From: Photobacterium gaetbulicola Gung47
GTDB taxonomy: Bacteria; Pseudomonadota; Gammaproteobacteria; Enterobacterales; Vibrionaceae
DNA: 64,000 nucleotides
NCBI GenBank assembly: GCA_000940995.1
Contig: CP005974.1
Location: forward strand, 3,792,885 to 3,856,884
Reading direction: 5' to 3'
Below, piece after piece: positions 42,368-50,266 of this stretch. Made by a program: the position numbers and the translations under genes. A model generated the notes under the pieces. That model did no database searches. It had not been told where the DNA came from and saw only the letters and a program-made list of their open reading frames with translations. Each line of letters begins with the position of its first letter. Position 1 is the stretch's first letter.

Positions 42368-44947
42368 ATGACGAAGACAACACAATCGTCGACAGATGTG
42401 CAAGATATGGTGGCTCAGGCGGATACCGGGGCAAGAAGCCCGAAGGGACTGGCTGGACGTATCCTGTGGGTTGTTCCACTTTGTTGGTCACTGTTCCAAC
42501 TTTGGTACGCTTCGCCGTTACCGTTTATTTTTAACTTTGGCGTTCTAAACGACACTGAAGCCCGTTCGATTCACTTGGCATTTGCCGTCTTCCTGGCATT
42601 TACCGCCTACCCTGCACTGAAACACTCACCGCGAGACAGGATCCCGCTGATCGATTGGCTCCTTGCGCTGGCAGGCAGCTTTGCCGCGGCCTACCTGTTC
42701 CTATTCTATACCCAACTGGCTGGCCGCTCTGGAGCCCCGACCCAGATGGATATTGTGGTCGCTGTTACCGGTATGGTGCTACTGCTTGAAGCGACTCGCC
42801 GCGCACTAGGGCCCCCCTTGATGGTCGTCGCTGCCGTCTTCTTGCTCTACACTTTCGGCGGCCCTTACATGCCGGATGTTATTGCCCATAAAGGTGCCAG
42901 CCTCAACAAGGCCATGTCACATCTGTGGCTGACCACGGAAGGGGTTTTCGGAATCGCGGTCGGCGTCTCCACCTCGTTCGTATTCCTGTTTGTTTTATTT
43001 GGCGCCATGCTTGAGCGTGCCGGTGCCGGTGCCTACTTCATCAAGGTGGCCTTTTCGCTGCTAGGCCACATGCGTGGCGGTCCCGCCAAGGCCGCCGTCG
43101 TCGCCTCGGGCCTATCTGGCTTAGTATCAGGCTCATCCATTGCCAACGTAGTCACCACCGGTACCTTTACCATCCCGCTGATGAAAAAAGTTGGCTTCCC
43201 TGGTACCAAGGCCGGTGCCGTCGAAGTAGCCGCATCAACCAATGGTCAGCTGACTCCGCCAATCATGGGGGCGGCAGCCTTCCTGATGGTGGAATACGTC
43301 GGGATCTCATATGTCGAAGTCATCAAGGCCGCCTTGCTGCCAGCTCTGATTTCCTACATCGCTCTGATTTATATCGTGCACCTAGAAGCCTGCAAAGCTG
43401 GGATGTCCGGTCTTGAGCGTCGTTATAAGCCGACCCTTGCCCAGAGCCTGCTGTCATTCTGCGGCACGATCCTTGGCTTGATTGTTGTCAGTGCCGCGGT
43501 GTACTACGGCGTGGGCTGGACCAAGGATGTCTTCGGCGCAGCAGCCACCCCGATGATCGCTGCAGTGATCATGATTGCTTACGTCGCTTTGATTAAGCTC
43601 GCCGCAGATTACCAAGATCACGCGCTAGAGGATCCTAACGCCGACATTACCGAAGTACCGGATCCCGGACCGACCATGAAGTCAGGCCTTTACTTCCTGT
43701 TACCGATTGTGGTGCTGGTATGGTGCCTGACGGTAGAGCGCTTCTCGCCGGGACTGTCTGCTTTCTGGGCAACGGTATTTATGATCTTCATCCTGCTGAC
43801 CCAACGTCCATTGCTGGCGCTCTTCAATAAAGAAAAGACACTGGCTGAAGCCGGCAAAGAAGGGGTTGTCGACCTGCTGGAGAGCCTGGTATCAGGGGCT
43901 CGCAACATGATCGGCATCGGTGTGGCAACGGCTGCGGCGGGTATCGTCGTCGGCGTGGTCACCCTCACCGGGATAGGCTTGGTGATGACCGAGTTCGTCG
44001 AGTTCATCTCGGGCGGTAACATCATTCTGATGTTGCTGTTCACGGCTCTGATCAGCTTGATCCTCGGTATGGGGCTGCCGACAACGGCCAACTACATCGT
44101 GGTATCGACTCTGATGGCTCCGGTTATTGTGACCTTGGGCGCCCAGCACGGCCTGATCATTCCATTGATCGCTGTTCACTTGTTCGTTTTCTATTTCGGC
44201 ATCCTTGCTGACGATACCCCCCCTGTCGGCCTAGCGGCTTTTGCCGCGGCCGCCATCGCCAGAAGTGATCCTATCCGGACCGGTATCCAAGGTTTTACCT
44301 ACGACATCCGGACGGCCATCCTACCGTTCATGTTCATTTTCAATACTCAGCTACTGATGATGAATATCGATTCCTGGTGGCACCTGATGCTGACCGTCAG
44401 CTCTGCGATTATTGCGATGCTCACCTTCTCCGCTGCGACCCAGGGATGGTGGTTTACCAAGACCAAATGGTGGGAGATCGCCGCCCTGCTGCTCATCACC
44501 TTCTCCTTGTTCCGTCCAGGCTTCTGGTGGGATATGGTCTATCCGCCCAAGCACGAGATGCCAGGTACCTTAATCACCGATGCGGCGGACAAACTCGCCA
44601 TCGGCCAGCCGCTTGAGCTCCAGGTCAGCGGGGAGAACCTGGAAGGAAAATTCGTCTCCAAGCATGTCTTGCTGCCCTTTGACGAGCGCGCCGTCTCAGC
44701 CGATGAACGGATTGATTCTACCGGTCTGATGCTGCGTCAGGACGGCGAGAAGATGATCGTTGATATGGTGGAGTTTGGCAGCCCGGCAGAGCAGGCAGGC
44801 ATCGACTTTGACTGGGAAATCACCACGGTCAGCCTCCCTGCCGTCAGGCCAATGAAAGAGTGGGTATTCATTCCTACCTTGCTGGTGCTGGGTGCCCTGG
44901 GCTGGAACCAGCGCCGACGAGCCAAAAAACTGGGTCATATCAAGTAA
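42368..44947 (+). CDS. TRAP transporter permease, fused 4TM/12TM type
   Basis: The 859-residue product fuses the small and large TRAP membrane subunits, as is usual for TAXI systems. The first helices occupy about residues 30-160. The large DctM-like domain follows (LSGLVSGSSIANVVTTGTFT near 255, GMGLPTTANYIVVSTLM near 565). After about residue 720 come a periplasmic or cytosolic tail with DUF3394-like character (LEGKFVSKHVLLPFDERAVS) and a last helix. It uses an ion gradient for uptake. A universal stress protein follows. Confidence 0.93.
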   Translation: MTKTTQSSTDVQDMVAQADTGARSPKGLAGRILWVVPLCWSLFQLWYASPLPFIFNFGVLNDTEARSIHLAFAVFLAFTAYPALKHSPRDRIPLIDWLLALAGSFAAAYLFLFYTQLAGRSGAPTQMDIVVAVTGMVLLLEATRRALGPPLMVVAAVFLLYTFGGPYMPDVIAHKGASLNKAMSHLWLTTEGVFGIAVGVSTSFVFLFVLFGAMLERAGAGAYFIKVAFSLLGHMRGGPAKAAVVASGLSGLVSGSSIANVVTTGTFTIPLMKKVGFPGTKAGAVEVAASTNGQLTPPIMGAAAFLMVEYVGISYVEVIKAALLPALISYIALIYIVHLEACKAGMSGLERRYKPTLAQSLLSFCGTILGLIVVSAAVYYGVGWTKDVFGAAATPMIAAVIMIAYVALIKLAADYQDHALEDPNADITEVPDPGPTMKSGLYFLLPIVVLVWCLTVERFSPGLSAFWATVFMIFILLTQRPLLALFNKEKTLAEAGKEGVVDLLESLVSGARNMIGIGVATAAAGIVVGVVTLTGIGLVMTEFVEFISGGNIILMLLFTALISLILGMGLPTTANYIVVSTLMAPVIVTLGAQHGLIIPLIAVHLFVFYFGILADDTPPVGLAAFAAAAIARSDPIRTGIQGFTYDIRTAILPFMFIFNTQLLMMNIDSWWHLMLTVSSAIIAMLTFSAATQGWWFTKTKWWEIAALLLITFSLFRPGFWWDMVYPPKHEMPGTLITDAADKLAIGQPLELQVSGENLEGKFVSKHVLLPFDERAVSADERIDSTGLMLRQDGEKMIVDMVEFGSPAEQAGIDFDWEITTVSLPAVRPMKEWVFIPTLLVLGALGWNQRRRAKKLGHIK

Positions 44948-44957
44948 ACCCCAATCT

Positions 44958-44982
44958 GACCCTTTCATCACGAAAGGGTCAG
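44958..44982 (+). other. Hairpin between the TRAP permease gene and the universal stress gene
   Basis: TGACCCTTTC (44958-44967) pairs with GAAAGGGTCA (44973-44982) over 10 bases. No T-run follows; it is more likely an mRNA stability or processing site than a full terminator. Confidence 0.55.
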
Positions 44983-45037
44983 GCCTATTTGGTATACACT
45001 ATAGGGAGCCATTCCCTGCGTGAACAAAGAGAGAAGT

Positions 45038-45493
45038 ATGTACAAGCAAATCTTAGTTCCGGTCGATCTCAATGAAAAAGGGTTCGCAGACAAAGCCGTT
45101 GAGCTGGCGGTATGGCATGCCAAGCATTCCAACGCCACCATCCACCTGCTCAATGTCCTACCCGGCATCCATATGGCCATGGTGTCCAGCTACTTCCCCA
45201 AAGATGCGGCGCGCAAGATGATGCAGGATACTCAGCAACAGCTAAAAGCCTTTGCTGAAGCCTATATCCCACCGGAAATCGTCCATCACCAGTATGTCTC
45301 AGAAGGAAAAACCTGGACGACTATCTTGGATCATGCCGAGCGGGTCGGGGCTGATTTGATCATCATGCCCAGCCATAAACGCTCTGGCATCGACAGGGTC
45401 ATGCTGGGATCGGTGGCCGCCAAAGTGGTGGAGAACTCCCCAATCAATGTCTTGGTCCTCAAACCGCAGGGACACCTGTCAGAGCGGGCTTAA
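45038..45493 (+). CDS. Universal stress protein (UspA family) of the TRAP locus
   Basis: The 151-residue product starts MYKQILVPVDLNEKGFADKA at ATG 45038 (GAGAG ahead); a GTG at 45020 would add six residues without support. The ATP-binding UspA motif is seen in GIDRVMLGSVAAKVVENSPI near residues 117-136. It follows the TRAP permease on the same strand. A comparable UspA protein, TeaD, sits with the ectoine TRAP transporter TeaABC and regulates its uptake, so a regulatory role for this transporter is a fair inference. Confidence 0.88.
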   Translation: MYKQILVPVDLNEKGFADKAVELAVWHAKHSNATIHLLNVLPGIHMAMVSSYFPKDAARKMMQDTQQQLKAFAEAYIPPEIVHHQYVSEGKTWTTILDHAERVGADLIIMPSHKRSGIDRVMLGSVAAKVVENSPINVLVLKPQGHLSERA

Positions 45494-45515
45494 GATAAAA
45501 ATAGTGCTATCAAAA

Positions 45516-45540
45516 AGCCCGCTGTTTGCGGGCTGTTTTT
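45516..45540 (+). terminator. Rho-independent terminator after the universal stress gene
   Basis: AGCCCGC (45516-45522) pairs with GCGGGCT (45528-45534), followed by GTTTTT. A-rich sequence upstream lets it also serve ubiX on the minus strand. Confidence 0.83.
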
Positions 45541-45549
45541 CGCAAGAGG

Positions 45550-46173
45550 TTACTTTCTTTGGTCGTAGCCCCAGCGAGGCACTAGGCCTTGTTCAACGCC
45601 AAGGTGATCCAAAATGCGGGCGACCATAAAGTCCACCAAATCCTCGATACTCTCTGGCTGATGATAAAATCCTGGTGCTGCCGGCATAATCGTGGCCCCC
45701 ATCTGCGATAACTTCAGCATATTCTCTAAGTGAAGGGTCGAAAAGGGGGTTTCCCGCACCACCATCAACAGCTGACCCCGCTCTTTAAGTACGACATCCG
45801 CTGCGCGCTCTAGCAAATTATCTGACAAACCATGAGCCACCGAGGCCAGCGTTCCCGCCGAGCACGGGCAAATCACCATCTGCTTGGGCGCAGCAGAGCC
45901 TGAAGCCACCGGCGAGAACCAATCTTCCTTGCCGCACACTTCAAGCCTATCAGGCGAACACCCTAGTTGCATGACCAACGCCGCCTTGGCCGCATCAGGG
46001 CCTGATGGAAGCTTCAGACCATGCTCGGTCGCCAGCACCACCCTGGCTGCCGATGAGATCAGCAGGTAAACGTGATAATCCGCCGCTAGCAGGCACTCCA
46101 ACAAGCGCAACCCGTAAGGAGCACCAGAGGCTCCCGTCCACGCCAGGGTAATGCGTTTCTCTGGGCTACTCAC
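45550..46173 (-). CDS. ubiX: Flavin prenyltransferase UbiX
   Basis: UbiX makes prenylated FMN for the UbiD decarboxylase of ubiquinone synthesis. The 207-residue product starts at GTG 46173 (MSSPEKRITLAWTG) behind GGAGG, with 8 bases overlapping the mpl end; a longer in-frame ATG start lies inside mpl and is less likely. FMN-binding GASGAPYGLRLLE and the PCSAGTLASVAHGLSDNLLE and VVRETPFSTLHLENML motifs are all present. Confidence 0.93.
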   Translation of the reverse strand: MSSPEKRITLAWTGASGAPYGLRLLECLLAADYHVYLLISSAARVVLATEHGLKLPSGPDAAKAALVMQLGCSPDRLEVCGKEDWFSPVASGSAAPKQMVICPCSAGTLASVAHGLSDNLLERAADVVLKERGQLLMVVRETPFSTLHLENMLKLSQMGATIMPAAPGFYHQPESIEDLVDFMVARILDHLGVEQGLVPRWGYDQRK

Positions 46174-47527
46174 CGGCAGCCTCCAGCGCTGCGAGCAGCT
46201 TACCGTGAATGCCACCAAAGCCACCGTTACTCATCACCAGGATGTTATCGCCCGGGCGTGCACTCGCCACCACCTTGCCCACCAAGGCATCCAAATCCCC
46301 ATCGGTTTGCGCCGGTTGCTGACAATGTTCGGCGATTTCATCCACCGACCAAGGAATATTGTCGGGCTGGTAGATGAACACCTCATCGGCCGCTGCCAGT
46401 GCAGGTGCCAAATCCAATTTATGAACGCCAAGCTTCATAGTGTTCGAGCGAGGCTCGAGGACGGCAAGAATACGCTGCTGGCCGACTTTCGCCCTCAAGC
46501 CACCGAGCGTCAGCTCCACCGCTGTCGGGTGATGGGCAAAATCGTCATAGACTTTGACCCCGGCTTGCTCACCCTTGAGTTCCAGCCGGCGCTTGGTATT
46601 AATAAAGGTTCCTAATGCCTCGCACGCCAAGTCGGCCGTAACGCCTACATGGCGGGCCGCCGCAATGGCCATCAGGGCATTGTTGACATTGTGATCGCCA
46701 ATCAGATCCCAGTCCACCGTCCCTACCTTGTCGCCGTCAAGCAAGACATCGAAGCGGCTGCCGGCTGTATCGAGCTTGATCGCCTGCCAGTGGCCATCAT
46801 CCCCGATATACTCCAGCTCGCTCCAGCAGCCCATCTCCAGGGTTTCGTCAATCGCCGCGACACCTTTCGGGGCCAAGATCCGGCCGTTACCCGGCACGGT
46901 TCTGACCAGGTGATGGAACTGGCGCTGGATAGCCTTCAAGTCATCGAAAATATCTGCGTGATCGAACTCCAGATTGTTCATCACCAAGGTGCGTGGTCGA
47001 TAGTGAACAAACTTAGAACGCTTATCGAAAAAAGCACTATCGTATTCGTCCGCTTCGACGACGAAGAACATACTTTCGCCTAACCGCGCGGAAACACCGA
47101 AGTTTCCGAGCACGCCACCGACCAGGAAGCCAGGCTGATAACCGCAGTCTTCCAGGATCCAGGCCAGCATACTGGCCGTCGTGGTCTTGCCGTGGGTACC
47201 TGCCACCGCCAACACCCAGCGGTCATGCAGCAAAATCTCCTGCAGCCACTGCGGGCCTGAGGTATAGCGAAGATTGTTGTTCAGCACATACTCCACACAA
47301 GGATTGCCACGGCTCATTGCGTTGCCGACCACCACAAGATCAGGTGCCGGACTTAGCTGTGACGGATCATAACCTTGAATAATTTCAATACCTTGAGACT
47401 CAAGCAAAGTACTCATAGGCGGGTAAACATTGGCATCGCAACCGGTCACTTTATGACCTAGCTGGCGGGCAAGAATTGCTGCACCGCCCATAAAAGTGCC
47501 ACAGATTCCTAGAATATGGATGTGCAT
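46166..47527 (-). CDS. mpl: UDP-MurNAc:L-Ala-gamma-D-Glu-mDAP ligase (murein recycling)
   Basis: Mpl attaches the recycled murein tripeptide to UDP-MurNAc in the cytosol. The 453-residue product has the Mur-ligase layout: an N-terminal Rossmann domain (MHIHILGICGTFMGGAAILA), the central ATP-binding GTHGKTTTASML (about residues 110-121), and a C-terminal domain with the DDFAHHPTAVELTL motif (about 330-343). Length matches E. coli Mpl. Its end overlaps the ubiX start. It is divergent from fbp, as in E. coli. Confidence 0.95.
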   Translation of the reverse strand: MHIHILGICGTFMGGAAILARQLGHKVTGCDANVYPPMSTLLESQGIEIIQGYDPSQLSPAPDLVVVGNAMSRGNPCVEYVLNNNLRYTSGPQWLQEILLHDRWVLAVAGTHGKTTTASMLAWILEDCGYQPGFLVGGVLGNFGVSARLGESMFFVVEADEYDSAFFDKRSKFVHYRPRTLVMNNLEFDHADIFDDLKAIQRQFHHLVRTVPGNGRILAPKGVAAIDETLEMGCWSELEYIGDDGHWQAIKLDTAGSRFDVLLDGDKVGTVDWDLIGDHNVNNALMAIAAARHVGVTADLACEALGTFINTKRRLELKGEQAGVKVYDDFAHHPTAVELTLGGLRAKVGQQRILAVLEPRSNTMKLGVHKLDLAPALAAADEVFIYQPDNIPWSVDEIAEHCQQPAQTDGDLDALVGKVVASARPGDNILVMSNGGFGGIHGKLLAALEAAGE

Positions 47528-47735
47528 AACTATCGGCTCACTCGGTAATTTTCACGATTTTCACGCTAATGCGTTACTTCGTTACCATAAAAAAGATCTT
47601 TATATACAATATTTTATACAAAACAGAGCACACACTATAAAACGGCGACATGCCAATATGGGTATAAAAATTGTCCATTAGAGACATTGTACCTGACTTA
47701 ACTACCCCAATGACAACAAGATGCAAGGATTGTAT

Positions 47736-48752
47736 ATGTCCGATATTAGAACCCTTGGCGAGTTCATTGTCGAGAAACAGAACGACTTCCCCCACGCCAG
47801 CGGTGAACTATCCTCTCTGCTGAGCTCCCTCAAGCTTGCGGCGAAAATCGTCAACCGTGAAATCAACAAGGCCGGCTTGGCCGATATCACAGGTTCGTTC
47901 GGCGACGAGAACGTTCAGGGAGAAGAGCAACAGAAGCTCGATGTGTATGCCAACGATAAGTTCAAAGCCGCTCTGGAAGCCCGTGACCAGGTGTGCGGTG
48001 TGGCCAGTGAGGAAGAAGACGAAGCCGTTACGTTCAACAAAGAGCTAAACCGTAATGCCAAATACGTCGTCTTGATGGATCCACTCGATGGTTCTTCGAA
48101 CATTGACGTAAACGTTTCCGTCGGTACTATCTTCTCGATTTATCGCAGGGTTTCCCCGGTGGGTACCCCCCCGACACAAGAAGACTTCCTTCAACCAGGT
48201 AACCAACAAGTCGCTGCAGGTTATATCATCTATGGTTCGTCTACCATGTTGGTATACACCACAGGCAACGGTGTTCATGGCTTTACCTACGATCCTTCCT
48301 TGGGCCTGTTCTGCCTGTCACATGAGAACTTGCAAACACCAGAGGATGGCCGTATTTACTCCATCAACGAAGGGAACTACTTCCGCTTCCCGATGGGGGT
48401 GAAAAAGTACATCAAGTATTGCCAAGAAAATGTACCGGAAGACGACCGTCCATATACCTCACGCTACATCGGCTCACTGGTGTCGGACTTTCACCGTAAC
48501 CTATTGAAGGGCGGTATCTACTTGTACCCGAGCACGGCAACCCACCCAACCGGGAAACTGCGCCTGCTGTACGAGTGCAACCCAATGGCCTTCCTGATCG
48601 AGCAGGCTGGCGGCAAGGCCTCTGATGGTGAACAGCGCATCATGGATATCAAGCCGACCGAGCTCCACCAGCGCGTGCCTTTCTTTGTTGGCTCAACCAA
48701 CATGGTCAACAAAGTCGAGGAATTCTTGGCTGAATTCCCTGACCGAGACTAA
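47736..48752 (+). CDS. fbp: Class I fructose-1,6-bisphosphatase
   Basis: Fbp catalyses the key gluconeogenic dephosphorylation. The 338-residue product starts MSDIRTLGEFIVEKQNDFPH at ATG 47736, preceded by AAGGAT; an ATG 15 bases earlier is also in frame. The metal-binding LMDPLDGSSNIDVNVSVGTI (about residues 110-129) is characteristic of class I enzymes, with the substrate-binding GGKASDG near 282. It is divergent from mpl, and ppa follows after a terminator. Confidence 0.96.
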   Translation: MSDIRTLGEFIVEKQNDFPHASGELSSLLSSLKLAAKIVNREINKAGLADITGSFGDENVQGEEQQKLDVYANDKFKAALEARDQVCGVASEEEDEAVTFNKELNRNAKYVVLMDPLDGSSNIDVNVSVGTIFSIYRRVSPVGTPPTQEDFLQPGNQQVAAGYIIYGSSTMLVYTTGNGVHGFTYDPSLGLFCLSHENLQTPEDGRIYSINEGNYFRFPMGVKKYIKYCQENVPEDDRPYTSRYIGSLVSDFHRNLLKGGIYLYPSTATHPTGKLRLLYECNPMAFLIEQAGGKASDGEQRIMDIKPTELHQRVPFFVGSTNMVNKVEEFLAEFPDRD

Positions 48753-48759
48753 ACCAACC

Positions 48760-48790
48760 AACAGGCTGACCAGCTCAGCCTGTTCTTCCC
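48760..48790 (+). terminator. Probable terminator of fbp
   Basis: AACAGGCTGA (48760-48769) pairs with TCAGCCTGTT (48775-48784), followed by a pyrimidine-rich stretch rather than a clean T-run. Confidence 0.6.
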
Positions 48791-48924
48791 TTTTCCCCTG
48801 ACACTCGCCCCAAAAACTGTGAATCACTCCCGACAAGGTATTGCCATTAGACAATAAAATAAGGTTGTTGGTATTATAATTTAACATCACCAACAATTGA
48901 TTAACCTAGCATAAGGAAGAGACG

Positions 48925-49455
48925 ATGAGCCTGAATCAGGTCCCAGCTGGAAAGGACATACCCGAAGATATCTATGTTGTCATTGAAATCCCTGCCAATG
49001 CCGATCCGATCAAGTATGAAGTCGACAAAGACAGTGGCGCCGTTTTCGTAGACCGGTTCATGTCTACCCCGATGTTTTATCCTTGTAACTACGGTTATGT
49101 AAATCATACTCTATCACTCGACGGTGATCCGGTTGATGTACTGGTCCCGACCCCTTATCCTTTGGTACCCGGTTCGGTGATCCGCTGCCGTCCCGTTGGT
49201 GTGCTGAAGATGTCTGATGAATCCGGTGAAGATGCTAAGGTCGTTGCTGTACCTCACAGCAAACTGACCAAAGAATATGATCATGTTCAGGATGTGAATG
49301 ATCTGCCTGAACTGCTAAAAGCCCAAATCACCCACTTCTTCGAGCGCTACAAAGAGCTTGAACCCGGCAAGTGGGTAAAAGTCGAGGGCTGGGCTGATGC
49401 TGCCGCCGCCAAGCAAGAGATCCTTGAATCCTTCAAGCGTGCCCAAGAAAAATAA
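48925..49455 (+). CDS. ppa: Inorganic pyrophosphatase (family I)
   Basis: Ppa hydrolyses pyrophosphate and pulls biosynthetic reactions forward. The 176-residue product has the family I metal-binding signature DGDPVDVLV (about residues 66-74) and the active-site YEVDKDSGAVFVDRFMSTPM (about 32-51) with FYPCNYGY. GGAAGAG precedes the start. Length equals E. coli Ppa. Near fbp and the ytf/tam genes, as in enterobacteria. Confidence 0.97.
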   Translation: MSLNQVPAGKDIPEDIYVVIEIPANADPIKYEVDKDSGAVFVDRFMSTPMFYPCNYGYVNHTLSLDGDPVDVLVPTPYPLVPGSVIRCRPVGVLKMSDESGEDAKVVAVPHSKLTKEYDHVQDVNDLPELLKAQITHFFERYKELEPGKWVKVEGWADAAAAKQEILESFKRAQEK

Positions 49456-49472
49456 CCGCAAATTCGATCACC

Positions 49473-49492
49473 TCCCGGGCATTGGCCCGGGA
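49473..49492 (+). other. Hairpin between ppa and the rhodanese gene
   Basis: TCCCGGGC (49473-49480) pairs with GCCCGGGA (49485-49492). No T-run follows; it may separate or stabilise the two messages. Confidence 0.5.
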
Positions 49493-49510
49493 AAGTCATG
49501 AGGTACACCT

Positions 49511-49882
49511 ATGCAAAGGCTGATACTAGCCACCGTCTTACTGTTAGGCTCTGTCGCCAACACCTCAGTTGCCGATGTCGTTACACCTGAAGAATTCTGG
49601 CAGTCATATACGGGTAACCATTCAGGGAAACCGCTGATAATTGATGTCCGCACTCATGAGGAGTTCATCGACGGTCATCTTCCTGGTGCTATCAATATCC
49701 CATACGAACAAATTGAATCGCTGACCACTTTTGCGCCGGATAAGAGTCAATCTCTCTTTATCTACTGCCGCTCGGGTCGCCGTTCAGGCATCGCCGAAGC
49801 CACCCTGAGCAAACTGGGCTACTCCAACATATTCAATGGTGAAAACTATCAGGCATTAGCCGAGACGATGCCCGATCATTAA
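49511..49882 (+). CDS. Periplasmic rhodanese-like protein
   Basis: The 123-residue product has a signal peptide (MQRLILATVLLLGSVANTSV, cut near residue 21) and a single rhodanese domain with IIDVRTHEEFIDGHLPGAIN (about 43-62) and the active-site cysteine in FIYCRSGRRSGIAE (about 83-96). This is the layout of PspE-type periplasmic sulfurtransferases, but without phage-shock neighbours. GAGGT precedes the start. It is convergent with ytfP, only 5 bases apart. The sulfur acceptor is unknown. Confidence 0.88.
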   Translation: MQRLILATVLLLGSVANTSVADVVTPEEFWQSYTGNHSGKPLIIDVRTHEEFIDGHLPGAINIPYEQIESLTTFAPDKSQSLFIYCRSGRRSGIAEATLSKLGYSNIFNGENYQALAETMPDH

Positions 49883-49887
49883 GCCGC

Positions 49888-50253
49888 CTAACTCACCTTG
49901 GTCATACTTGTATGCTGGCACCAATCCCCACCGCCAATAACCGGTAACCCAGCGACAGAACGGTTATACAGGTATACCCATGCTACACCGTAAGAGGTCA
50001 TGATCTCGACCCGGTCATATTCCACCGGATACTCCTCGAGCCAATCAAGGGAGTGCAAAATCTCATTATTGATCTGGTATACCTCACCATGAAGCTGCGC
50101 CTCCCCTTGGAACGCAACGGCGGCCGGGTAAGCCCCCAAATCATACAGTAAGTAGCCAGAGGCCAAGCACTCATCGCCCAACTTCACTGCCTCTTTGAGG
50201 AGGTAGGCATTCGCCTCCCCCTCTCGAAGCGTACCGTAAACAAAAACTCTCAC
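49888..50253 (-). CDS. ytfP: YtfP, gamma-glutamylcyclotransferase-like protein
   Basis: The 121-residue product starts at GTG 50253 behind GGAGGGG (MRVFVYGTLREGEANAYLLK), close to E. coli YtfP (113). The YGTLR-x-GE and the LDWLEEYPVEYDR motifs define the BtrG/gamma-glutamylcyclotransferase fold. Enzymatic activity of YtfP itself is not established. It lies 13 bases after tamB in the conserved tamA-tamB-ytfP operon. Confidence 0.92.
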   Translation of the reverse strand: MRVFVYGTLREGEANAYLLKEAVKLGDECLASGYLLYDLGAYPAAVAFQGEAQLHGEVYQINNEILHSLDWLEEYPVEYDRVEIMTSYGVAWVYLYNRSVAGLPVIGGGDWCQHTSMTKVS

Positions 50254-50266
50254 GTCCCCTCCGGCT

